From Oreocharis arfaki (taxonomy: Eukaryota; Chordata; Aves; Passeriformes; Paramythiidae), in the NCBI GenBank assembly GCA_013398015.1, contig VZRR01013779.1, positions 1-64,000 of the forward strand: 64,000 bases of DNA. The letters are read 5' to 3'. Under the pieces are notes generated by a model. It worked only from the letters and a program-made list of their open reading frames with translations, had not been told where the DNA came from and did not search any database. A program made the translations under genes and the position numbers. The number at the start of each line of letters is the position of its first letter. Position 1 is the stretch's first letter. Positions 26,681 to 37,600 of this stretch are shown piece after piece.

Positions 26681-26799
26681 GAGCAGCCAGGGAGTCATAG
26701 AGCTAGGAACAGAGAGCAGAGGTTGTACTTGGAGGGGTTGAGACCTTTGGGAGGCAGCGGCTACATATTTTTAAGTTATGATTGATTACAGGGTAAGCA

Positions 26800-27345
26800 T
26801 GAGGAGTCTGTACAATGCAGCATCCAAAGGGCTGTTTGAGCCCTGGATAAAGAAAAAAGAAGAGCTGAGAGCAGAAAAACATTCTGCCTTTATGGGCAGC
26901 TCTGGCAAGATCAGTTCTGGAACATCAAGTTCATTTCTGGTATCTACATTAGAAAAAGGGTGTTGAAATTTGGAAATGTTACAAAGAGAAGCCACAAAAA
27001 TAACTTCAGACTTTAAATGAATACCTTGTTGAGAATGTTTTAAAGAAGTTCATCTCTTTGGCTTGTCAAAAGAAAGATGCAGGAGCTACCCAACACTATC
27101 CTCTAAGTACTTACCAGATGTTAATAATGGGCTCCTTAGCCTACCAAAGAAAAGTGGATCAAAGACCAATGGTTGAAACAGAACTAGGAAGAGGAAACAT
27201 ATCTTAAGAGCTATGGGTGATTACTCCTTGGAAAAACCTGCCAAGAAAAATGAAGGATTCTCCATTTCTTGGTGTCTGGAAATCAAAACAGAATGCCTTT
27301 CTATGAAATAAACCCAGGCAGATGAAGAAACATGCTGAAGTTCTA
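26800..27345 (+). mobile_element. CR1/L3-type LINE, 3' portion of ORF2, decayed
   Basis: The sequence follows the C-terminal coding end of CR1/L3 ORF2 on the plus strand. Landmarks in order: 'ctgtacaatgca' (about 26809), 'ttcatttctggt' (about 26930), 'agagaagccacaaaaat' (26985-27001, matching the RRATKM-type motif region), 'tttggcttgtcaaaagaaag' (from 27057), 'taataatgggctccttagcct' (split across 27122-27142; NGLFSL-type motif), and 'ggattctccatttcttgg' near 27255-27275 (the VDSPSL-type motif). Many stops and frame breaks are present. No 5' end, poly-A tail or intact reading frame remains. High divergence implies an insertion that predates modern bird families. Confidence 0.8.
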
Positions 27346-28731
27346 AATTATTGAAATTCTGCATTTAAATTATATACAATTTCAAAATATTATTTATTTG
27401 ACCTAAATTTGTGCGTTTCTCAATAGGCAAAAATCCACAAATTATGTTTTCCAATTCTTTTATTTGCACTTCAACTGCAGAACATTCTGGATCAGATTTA
27501 AAGTCATGATAGAAAGAGCTAGTAAAGGAACAAAGCAATATGTTAAATCTACCTGTTAAACATGTTCCTATACCAGGACTGCAACTAGTTATCAAAAGAA
27601 AATTTTCTTTATCTTTGGCTCACATTAAATGACCAACCTTTTAGCTTAGGGAAAAAGCAATAAGTAGACCTACATAATTTGTAAATCTGAACTTCGGTAA
27701 TTGGCATTTGTGTAGAAAAGAAGTCTCTACAGCTATATCAGGCAGATATGTATCTGATAATCTCTTCCACTCTGGCTGTGTTTCCCCTAGTGCAGCTAAA
27801 GCCAGTCCAGATGGAGGGCTGGAGGCTCTTCCCTTTTTTGATTGAGCAACATTTCCCTCTCTTTGATACATCTTGTCATCCCGTGATGAATGCAATGGCA
27901 GCCTTCTCTGAAATAATTCACTAGGAGACATCCAGGGTCAACAGAAAAAGCTCAGCCACACGTTTTGTTCACTAGATATAAGAATTACACTATTTCTACA
28001 GGCAGCTGGGAAAACCTGTTAGTTTCTGAATTTAGTTTGCCTTCCAGTGGTTTTTGACTACCAAATGTACAGGATGGTGTAGGTTTTTGGCAAAGCAAAT
28101 AGTGTAAGGATACTGGGCAGGGTCAGCAGCCCGTATCACACCCCTCCGCAGCATCAGCAGTGTTACTCTCTCCTCAGATTTTGACCCAGAGAGTGTGTGC
28201 AGACACTTCTCTGCTCTCACTGGACCTCTGTGCAGTCCATGCTCTTCTTCTTCTCTGCCTGCATTTTCCAAACATGCTGCACCTATCTCTGAGAGTGGCA
28301 CCTTACTACCCACTCCCAAGCCATAGGATTCCAAACTTTCCAAAATGTCCATTGGAACCGAAGTGTGATAATGAACATTAGCATCATTGCTGGTAATTTT
28401 TTTCCTGAGAAGAAGAGAAGATACCCTTCAGAACCATAAAGTCTTTTTGCTACCTTGAAAGTACTGCAAACTGCAGTGCAAACTGTGTAACAATCTTTCT
28501 GCAGGCTCATCATGAACTGGACATGAAATAACAGTGATCCAAAGCAGCAAAGGGTGTCATTTAGCGCTCATAAAACTTTGTCATATGAGTGATCAGGCTG
28601 AGAAAATAATGCAATGCTCTTATTAATTTAAAAAATATTTATCTTATACTCAGTTCTGAGGAAAATGTCAATGTTAATTTACAGTAAAATTGTTTAATTT
28701 TAATATAATACCTATTTGTCCAACAAGTTAA
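27346..28731. other. Unannotated sequence before the LTR
   Basis: No supported gene. Overlapping minus-strand frames of 76-106 codons at 27641-28513 have no recognisable domain and are opposed by plus-strand frames. The last 7 bp (28725-28731) are the left copy of the direct repeat flanking the LTR. Confidence 0.55.
28725..28731. repeat. Left target-site duplication candidate (AAGTTAA)
   Basis: Seven bases identical to 29256-29262, directly abutting the TG end of the proposed LTR. Retroviral target duplications are usually 4-6 bp, so one or two of the matching bases are probably chance. Confidence 0.55.
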
Positions 28732-28928
28732 TGTTGCAGTGCTTGGTGTTGCTTAGCTGCTGCAGCTTTCCCTGGGAGCGCAGCGGGGGCTTCTTGGGAC
28801 AAGGCAGGGATTCTCTGCCCTCCTGCAGTCCATCTCGGACTCCCCGCACCGCTGCTCCGGCTGCCAGCCTGCAACTTCAGTGATGGCAAAGGAGGTGAGA
28901 AGGCTCTCCTCATGGCACTGCAAAGGTC

Positions 28929-28934
28929 TTTATT
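28929..28934 (-). terminator. LTR polyadenylation signal AATAAA
   Basis: TTTATT on the plus strand, i.e. AATAAA in LTR sense. It follows a stem-loop of nine perfect pairs and precedes a U5-like segment of about 200 bp, as expected of an R-region polyadenylation signal. Confidence 0.55.
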
Positions 28935-29150
28935 CCATGCTGCCTCCCCAAAGCCTGGGGCCAGCACACGGGCTGGCCCCCAAAGGCAGAGGAGAGGAGC
29001 TGCTGGCAGGCTGCTCCCAGGGGCAGAGAGAGAGAGCATCACATGGCCTGAAGCCTCAGTTTACCCGGGTACCAGGGGGGCGGGGAGAGCACATGGGCAA
29101 ATGGTTTCAGGGCACAGGGGTGGTACATGGGCAGAGTTAGGATACAGGAA

Positions 29151-29155
29151 CCAAT
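29151..29155. promoter_or_regulatory. CCAAT box in LTR U3
   Basis: CCAAT on the plus strand (inverted relative to the LTR), about 30 bp from the GC box. Consistent with an NF-Y-type site of a retroviral promoter, though no clear TATA box was seen. Confidence 0.4.
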
Positions 29156-29185
29156 AGGGAGAACTCGAGGGAGTGGCCAGGACAA

Positions 29186-29195
29186 GGGGCGGGGG
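29186..29195. promoter_or_regulatory. GC box in LTR U3
   Basis: GGGGCGGGGG on the plus strand, a good Sp1-type GC box, within the U3-like part of the LTR. GC boxes work in either orientation. Confidence 0.5.
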
Positions 29196-29255
29196 AAGGA
29201 GGGAGACCCCATGGAGAGGGCAGGAAGCGACTGGTAAGAAGGGGTACAGTGCCAG

Positions 29256-29262
29256 AAGTTAA
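29256..29262. repeat. Right target-site duplication candidate (AAGTTAA)
   Basis: Seven bases identical to 28725-28731, one base beyond the CA end of the proposed LTR. The single extra G at 29255 may be a mutation or mean that the true LTR end differs by a few bases. Confidence 0.55.
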
Positions 29263-30315
29263 TTCAATTTTTGGCTCTGCTTTGTGTAGATACCAAAGTA
29301 TAAATACCTTATGCAGTAGAGAAGCAGCAATATATATATAAACTGTCTACATTTCTAAGATGTTTGATAAAGTGCACATACACATACTGCTAATCTCAAT
29401 TGCTTTCAATTTCAGAAGAAATTGACTCGTTAGTGAATTATTTCCACAAACATTGCTGAAAACTTTATCAAGATGCTTTATTGTCTTCTTTTTCCCCATA
29501 TTAATCTCATCCTGAATATTAACTGTTCATTGAATAAGAAACATTTGCAATGTAAAAGTTAATGTTTTAATTATGGCAGGCATTCATCCATAATTTTAAA
29601 AGTTAGAAATACTTGGGAATCTTGGGAAGTCTAGTGCTGTCAGTCCTCCTTAGAAAATGTTCAGAACAGTGGTACAATCCTAAACAAAATGTGTGTGTTT
29701 GGTGTATGAGTAAACTCCAACTCTGAGGATCCCAATATAGCTATTATTTTCTGGGGTTTTTCCATCACTGTTTCAATCCTGAGGAGTCCCTAACAATCTT
29801 ACTCCTGTTATGTTTAAGCTGTAGTAAGTGCTCATCATGCAGTTATTTTTATTCTCTGATGGGTTTATTGTTACCAGCATTTTTAGTAACGTTTTGTAGT
29901 CCAAAATGCCTTTTTTTCCTAAGGAGATTTCTGAAGAAGAGCATAAAGCAGCAGAACTGCAGCTTTGCACACCACGGGCCACCTTTCACCCACCCCCTCT
30001 CTCCCTCCCATCCACGAAGAGCACCATACACAGATACTGGAATTACGCAAACAAACCTAGTGGATTCCTGGGTTATGACCTCTCTTAAGAAGGTTTTACC
30101 CTCTAGTCTGGGAAGCCCATGACCATGCTTGAGACATGTGGGTCATCATGTCTTAAAATTAAGACATCACCCATGAAGTGAATGGCAATAGGAATAAACA
30201 AAGCAGTCCTGATTTCTAGCCAAGGGTTAAATTCTTTGCTGGTGTAACTCCATGAGCTGTTCCTTCACAAAAATCAAGACAACTAAATGAATTGCAGTAG
30301 AAATGATGTCCATTG
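29263..30315. other. Unannotated AT-rich sequence
   Basis: No gene supported. Includes a short TA run at about 29330-29342. Overlapping frames at 29773-30122 on both strands show no domain. Confidence 0.6.
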
Positions 30316-30391
30316 TGAGCTGATATTCGTAACTTACCAAACAAATTTTTAATTGAGCTGATATTCATAACTTACCAAACAAATTTTTAAT
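30316..30391. repeat. 38-bp tandem duplication, two copies
   Basis: The unit starting TGAGCTGATATTC at 30316-30353 is repeated directly at 30354-30391 with a single mismatch (cgt versus cat). The high identity points to a recent local duplication by replication slippage. No coding content. Confidence 0.95.
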
Positions 30392-31429
30392 TACCAAATT
30401 GTTTGCTGCAAAATCTGTTTTTGCAAAACGGCACAATATGCAGTCAGTACCTCACATGTGTATTAAAATCCTTAGCAATTTTAGAATTCAAAATGGTTTA
30501 TGTCAATTTTGTTTTGGGTGGCGGCAAATTACGACTTCACTCAGTGAGAAAACATTTCCTGCCGCTATCTCTTAAAGACTGCCTGCAGTGTTTGACTATC
30601 AACTGCTACATCACACAGACTGGAAGGTGACCAATGGAATGTGCAAGAAGAGATTAGAATGAATTTTTGACGTGTGTTTTCATTTCATAAACTCCAGTCT
30701 CTGCAGCCACAAGTTTGTCATTTGTTATGTGTTTTTTTTCAACAGCAGTTTTGCCTTATCTGATGTTGAAACTCTTCCATGAATCTTTCAATGCTGAGGC
30801 ATAAGAAAGAGAAATCAGTTGGAAATTTGTTCATGTCTATCTCTGTACTTGACATTTCTCCACTGATAACGTACAGCTAAATATTGACTTTTTAGTTAAG
30901 TTCAGATTAGCTCTCTGGTCCATAGACATTGGTTGTAAACCATTATCTTTTCCTCATTTATGGGCCCCAGTGCTTTAACACAGAAAAAAAAAAAAGACAG
31001 AAAGAGAAAAAAAGAAAGATGTAAGACAAAATGGAATGGAAAAATGTGTAATTGGCTGTAAAGGTGTCATTAAATTCTGCTAGGAAAAAATAAAAATGTT
31101 CTTGATGTTTACTTTCAAAAAGATATTCTTTTTTCATTCTAGCAGTCACTCTGTTCAAGTAATTTTTGTCCCGTTTAAGGAAAATGTCAAACCAAGATTG
31201 CCACCAGGACACAAAACTGGGAAAGATATAATAAATTCTTCTATCATTAATTAACTAAATGCAAAACCTGGCATGAAATAAGTATTACTAAAGCTAGTGC
31301 TCTGTAGGGGCTCAGTGGTACCGCCAATTCCATTTTGTTACCCCAGCTCCTTGTCCCAACACAGTAGAATACTTAGGGTATGTTAAAATAAGAGCAGATA
31401 AGAGAGCAGGATTATATAACTCTTTTAAT
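30392..31429. other. Unannotated AT-rich sequence
   Basis: No gene or interspersed repeat recognised. A purine-rich A/G tract lies at about 30980-31020. Confidence 0.6.
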
Positions 31430-31625
31430 TTTTTAATAGCCTTTGACCAAGTCCCTCCCAAGAGGCTCTAGAGGAAATTAAGAGATCATGAAGTACAAGG
31501 CAAAGTATGCTTATAGGTAAGAAATTGGCTAAGAGAAAAAAAAACAAATAGGATGAACAAGTAGGAAATCTTCAGCTCAGCAAAAGCTGATCAGTGGGGG
31601 CCCTTGCGATTCTGCCCCAGAAAGG
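31430..31625 (+). mobile_element. CR1/L3-type LINE, reverse-transcriptase domain fragment
   Basis: The stretch encodes, in one forward frame, the recognisable RT segment 'AFDQVPPKRL' (family pattern AFDKVPH.RLL) followed by a KLRDH-like block, then 'NWLREKK' (family pattern W..NWL..R.Q). It ends with 'cagtgggggccc' at about 31593-31604, matching the SGVPQGSVLGP region. Stops and frame breaks are present. It is only about 200 bp with no 3' end, so it is a truncated scrap of a different copy from that at 26800-27345. Confidence 0.72.
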
Positions 31626-34600
31626 TGGTGCAGTGAGGACATGACAAGAGAGCTCACTACTTCAGCTGCCTGGGGGTGTCCGCATCTGGAACAGATTAGG
31701 ATTACGCACACATGGATTCATTCTGGAGCAGCTATTGCACACTCACTTCACACTGTTCAGTTAATCCCATCTAATTTCCAAGTGTAATCAAGTATTTAAC
31801 TTCACTGGGCTGAAGCTGGAACAACACGGGTACCCTTGCTGCCGTGAGCAGGTGAGATGCTTGCTAGCCTCAGGTGTCAGAAGGAGGGGAGGGAAAGGTT
31901 GGCAGAGAGAGGTCTGGATCAGGGAGGCAGTAGCATTAATGTTGGCAAAATCTGTTTCTTTTCCTCCAAGACTATAAACAGGCCTGAGCTGACCTAAGAG
32001 TGTCACCTAATTAGTGCATGCATACTGGCTTTTATAACTTGAACCCTGCTGGGCAACACAGATATAGCGTTAGGTTTTAAATTTTTCGTTGGCACATTGT
32101 ATCTCTGTGTGACCCTGAATCAATAAAGGAGACTCTCACAGTAGGGAGAAAGAAGTTGCTGCCCTCAATGGGGCAGAACAAGACAATGGCTGGATCAAAT
32201 GTAGAGGGGAAAGAGCTCTTCTGACACTCAGCAGCCACCAAGGATTTAACAATAAGTTTAGGGATCCTTTCTGCTGTGAAATATACCAGCACTGCCCAGT
32301 CTTGAATCAGAAACTCCATGTGTTATCCTGTGCTCCCCTTCTTCACTGTGCCAGGGTACACAGTCCACATTTCAAATCCTCTGTGTAGGTACATTGCAAC
32401 AATGACAGCTTAGTTGTAGGAATTCAATCAAGTTAAATACTTTATGTGGTTTATTTGCAATTTCAAATGGAAGCACCTGCAAAAAGAGGACTCCTCTAGA
32501 CACATTTTTCTCTTCTCAGTTTCAATTCAGAGCGGAAAAGGCAGGGGAGTCTCAGCATTACAGCATTATAGGCCTCATTGCATCATTTAGTAGAGCAGAG
32601 CGTAGTGGAGCCCCTCATACTTCCACCTTAAGCATAAGGAAAATCTGTCATGGGAATATATACCTTGGATATGGTGCAGCAAGTGTTATAAATACCTCAT
32701 GTGGCATAACATGCAAACACAATGAAAATACAAAAACCAGGTGAGTGCCTTTGCATTTTATATATCTCTGTTCTTTAGATTTTCTTGATTGCTAGCACAC
32801 CACACCTTCCACAGAAAGAGCTTGTAATACTTCAGTTTTAATGACTGTCTTTTCTATTACTAAAACATGAATTTTGGCAAAAATTCACAAAACCTGCAAA
32901 ATAACTGATTATCTAAAGATCTTTCTCCCCTTTAAATCCAAATGTTGCACCTATGCCAAGTTTCAGATTGATGCATATTTAAAATCTAAATTATGAATCC
33001 TCAGAAATATATTCACAACTGCAATGCTGATATGCTCCCAACTGGCACCTATAGTCCAAGAAATGAATTCTGTGATCTTATGACACACCGCAGGTCCAAC
33101 TGGGGTTGGGCTAAGTCAGCCTCCAGGTGGGAAACCTCAGTGGAGTTTTAGGAAGTAGTATTAATAATTTAGAGTGTTTTTACCCTGCAAATTTTGCAAA
33201 GGTTGCAGCACAGTTCATTACTTTCAGACAGCAGGAATAGCATTTTAAGATTGCTCATAAAAAAAGGGTGCAGAACTGTCAGCCTCTAACTAGAATCATT
33301 CTGTGCAACTGAAAACATGCAGCATAATTCGAACAAGCTGGGGACCTTTTATGGCAACAGGAGCCTATAACAAGATGTGTTGATGTCCAGAAAATCTTTA
33401 TTTTTCTCTGACTACTGACATTTTGCAAAGCCTTTTTTAAGCAGTTGGTCCTCCCTAGTACCATGTTCCTGCTCAAATATGGCTGGGAATCCAGGGGCCA
33501 TGGCAAGTGACTTAACTCTCCAGAAAGCCTCTACAGATCTCCCCATATGATGAATTGTGATGGAATTTGTCCGGTCTTCTGAGCATAAAAAGGAAGATTG
33601 GTGAGAAAGGATGGCAGAATTATTAGTATGAAACTAAGTTAGTCAGCATCCTGCTTGGAAGACAATGAACTGAATGAATGTGGCATCTTCTTATCACTGT
33701 TCCTGTCTGGGCCAATAATCCTGAAATTACAGGATCACCAAAGTCAGGTGAGCAAAAGTTGTGTGTAGATAAGATGTAAAATCGAAGTGGAGTTGAAATT
33801 AACTCCACAGTGAAGATCTGTGGAAGTCAAAAAGCATAGATTCTTCTGTGCACGAGAAGTGTGAAGGGAACATACACACACACAGACATGCAAAAAAATC
33901 TGCAAAATTCACTTCCTCTTTAATAAAGTTTCTAATATTGTTACAGATCTAGTATAAAAAATAAAGAGGATTGTTTTCTCACCAGAATCACCTGAAAAAC
34001 TGCATACCACGTGGTAATCCATAGTCCTTCTTGAATAACTGTTGAACCTTCTTTAGAGGGAAATTAATGGGTCCTCTTATATCTCAGGTGAAAGTGCACA
34101 TGACCATATTCAGCATGGGATGGCATGTTCTTGATTGCTTGGCCATCCTCTTGATTGCTCTAGGTCTCTCCTTCTTTCTCTTATTTTCCTTTTTTCCTAC
34201 ATAGAAAAGGTCAGAAAATGTGGCCTGAACATTGAATGAAAGAAAACTACGTTCTTTAATCTCATCTGTATTTTAAATGGCTGTATTTTACACAAATCTG
34301 AATACAATAAACTTTTAGCTGTATTTTTTAAAATCCATGAAAAAATTACTGTTTTTCAAGCCCCTTATTAGCTGACTGTTTTTTTCAATTACCTTTCCTC
34401 TGTCGCCACTAAAAGCTCGGTCAAGGGCTTGCTGATGCTAACAGACATCTTTAAAGTTGTCACGAAAAGATTTCTCAATCAAACCCTAAAGGCACTATTT
34501 TTATCATTATTTGTCAAGTTCAGCTCAAAGAATTAAAATTAAATGAGAGAAATCCAGGTCTTCAAGGCACTAACTTGAATAAATACCAGAAAATTAAACC

Positions 34601-37600
34601 AAATTCAGTATGTCTCCAGCAATTCCACTCAAGCCAGTAGCATTTCAAAGGTTTCAGATAACAAGGGAATTTGTCCCAGTCACTGTTTTGCAGTCAATTT
34701 ACACTCAGAGTTCATCGACTTCAGTGGAAATTCCACCATGATAACCATGACAGAGCTGGGAATGATTATATGCAGTTAAGATACAAAGAGCTAATGAAGC
34801 ATGCACAAATCAGTTCAATATGTTGAATATTCTCTCAGGACTGCTAGCTAGATAATGACTTCAGTAGATTAAGAGTTATAAACAGGATTCTTCTTTGTCT
34901 TTATCTTCTAATTAAATGACTAACCTACACTAAAAGTAGTGATCTACAAAGTTGTTCAGAAGACAATCTAAAGAGCAGATAAAATTCTAGAGATGCTTTC
35001 CCACCAAAAGTGCTTGCCCTTTTGTCCTGAATGTTTCCAGTCTTAACTATAGCAATGTTGTTCAGAAATGTGTGGAGCAGCCAACAATATATCCACTGTC
35101 ACTTCTCATTTATTGATGGTTAATATGCTGATGTAGGCATTCCGTATTTGTCTGCAATCATTAGAGATAATTCACGTTACACATATACCCACAAAATTGG
35201 TACAGTATTGAACAAACCTTTAATTCCTTTCCATTTCTTTGAAGGTAAAAAGAAAAAAATTACTATCTGATTTTTGGAGCATGAGAAACAGCATGGAAAA
35301 TGCTGTAGGGGACTGTTACACAGTCTCCCAGCATTGGTTCCAGGCAATTCTTTGGCAGCTAGGAAATTATTCTTAATTATGTCCTGGACGCTTTGGCCCG
35401 TTCTGCTGTGTAATAGCCCTTGACTGGAATAAGAACCTGGGCCATCATATCTGACTGGGCCATCCTCAGTTATAGAAATGGAAATGAGTCACCTCTGGTA
35501 GAGCTGCACTGGTGCAAATTGATGAAAAATGTTACTCGGGGTTTAACATATCGTCTTCTATCTCCGAAAGGACAAGGTGCTAGGCAACATTCAGGAGATG
35601 GATGGTAGATGTTTTTCTGTTTCCTGGCAGCTCTTTCATGCATTAATCCTGCAGGCAGACCTGACTCAGAATTTCCAGAGACTTGCCATCACAGTGAGAT
35701 GTGGAATGATTATGCAATTATCTAAATGGAGAGCCATCAAATTCAGGGATGTTCAGAGAGCTGGAAAATAGACTCTGTAAGGTGCAAAACAAAATTATTG
35801 AAATAGAAAAAGCCACTGAATGCAGAAATAACTCAAATGTGATTACACATCATCTAAAGATATTGTGGCTGACAGTAATAAGTACAGTCATAAGAACTGG
35901 GATAACATTCAACCTTTCACAGGATTTAAAGAAATACAATCAGGAAGAAACAATCATCATTATTAAGGAACAGAACAAACAGAAAAAGGTACTGCTAATC
36001 CTTGTTAGAGTAAAAAAAGCCCAGCTTTTCATGATCTCACTGCCAGACACTGCTTTCAAGGAAAATTATGTGGTTCATACCTGACTTTTTTCCATATTTT
36101 ATGTGACCAGTATTAGAGCCTTGCAATCTCTGCCTTCTCCACTACCTGCCTTCTGTTTATGTGATGATTAAGGACAGTCTAAGGAGCAGAGATTTCCAGT
36201 GTGGCAGACTCAGAGCAGAAACTGGAGGATTGTAACACAAGTCGTCCAAAAAATAAAATTGCTCTCACAATTACTTGGTATGCCATAGGCTATAGACAGC
36301 CCATGGCAGGACTGCACGCATAGCCTGTGTTGAGAATAGTGTGAACTGGAGTCAGAATTTATACTTACCTGGAAATTTTTACCGAGTTTCATACAATCAA
36401 AAGAAATGGGAATCATGTACAGCATCACCAGCAAAACCTTCTGTGTTCTTGGCCCTTTATCACATTATCACTATTATCCATTCCCACATCATTTCATGTA
36501 ATTGTTCCAAACTGTCTTTATAATCACAATGACAACATTTCACCCTTCCTTCAGGACAGGTGGGCTTCTGACTCCTGCAGCCCTCCAGCAACTGCTGTAA
36601 TCCAGAGACATACATTGTGCTGGCAGACAAAAAATGAGCTGCAGGCAGAAAGCTCAGCATCACTGTGAGCCATTTGAAAAGCCATTGAAGGACTACATAG
36701 ATCTAGAGGGTTTACCTCTGCTGGTAGCTCTGAAAGATGCCCTAATCTACTGCCAGCTCTAATGCTCCAAAGAATGGGAATGGCAGCTGGAATAATGAGA
36801 GAAGAGGTGGGCTAGTAGAGATGACTGAAATCTCTCATCCATAATGTTAGCTTTAATCAGATGTAAAAAAGGGAAAAAATTTAAAGAAAGCAAGTTGTAC
36901 TTTGCAACAATCCCATGAACTTTTAGAAAACAATCAGTCAGTAAATTTCTTACCAAGCCAGCCTGTTTTTGATAGATAAAAGAAAAGATGTATGTTCACG
37001 AGAGTACCAGCTTTGTGAATACCTTGCTTTCATACTTGCTTGACATTATCTTCTTCCTGTCTTTCCAAAGACTCTGCAATGTGTACAAATCCCAATTTGT
37101 GTATAAGCATTTGCTGTTTCAAAAATTTCTAGTTAAAATGAAAATAAGTTTGTGTGACCAAGTAGGGACTTATTATTACTTCTCATTTTGTACCGATGAC
37201 TACTTTAAAGAAAACCTGGCATGCTTCTGAGCTTAAAAATCCTTGGTTTTTTTCCTGGAATGAAACCAAAATAAAGCTCTAATCCTTGTTACTTAAGTGA
37301 CAGATGACTAAAACTTTAACAAACACAAAAAACTTTTCTGAAAATAAGATGTCTACGTAGTTATGCAGGGTCCCTTTATCTCCAGCACTGTGTCTGAAAG
37401 CAGCTCCCTTTCAAAACCAAAAACGTGTCAATCAAAAATTCCAAGGCTGAAAATTTCCCTTTCTTTTTTCACTTGCAATTAACAGGCTAAGTTGTTTTGT
37501 AATTGTAACATGAAAGTAAAGCAATTGTAGTACAACTTTTCATTACTAATTAAGATTTAAAATGTATTAATAAGTTTTTAGAAATCAATCTGATGGGAAA

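Larger units (their letters stand above)
28732..29254 (-). mobile_element. Probable solo LTR of an endogenous retrovirus
   Basis: A GC-rich block of about 523 bp with LTR organisation on the minus strand. It starts TG and ends CA when read in that sense. The proposed U3 (29254 down to about 28950) holds a GC box (29186-29195) and an inverted CCAAT box (29151-29155). A polyadenylation signal AATAAA lies at 28934-28929, preceded by a 9-bp stem-loop (28957-28965 with 28972-28980), and the rest is R/U5-like. The direct repeat AAGTTAA flanks it at 28725-28731 and 29256-29262. No gag, pol or env remains beside it, so it is most simply a solo LTR left by LTR-LTR recombination. The 1-bp offset on the right leaves the exact end and target-site length unsettled. 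The family is not identified; open frames inside it are not genes. Confidence 0.65.

Noticed and set aside
28728..29157. Overlapping ORFs of 81-104 codons on both strands
   Set aside because: They lie within the proposed LTR and are explained by its GC-rich composition.
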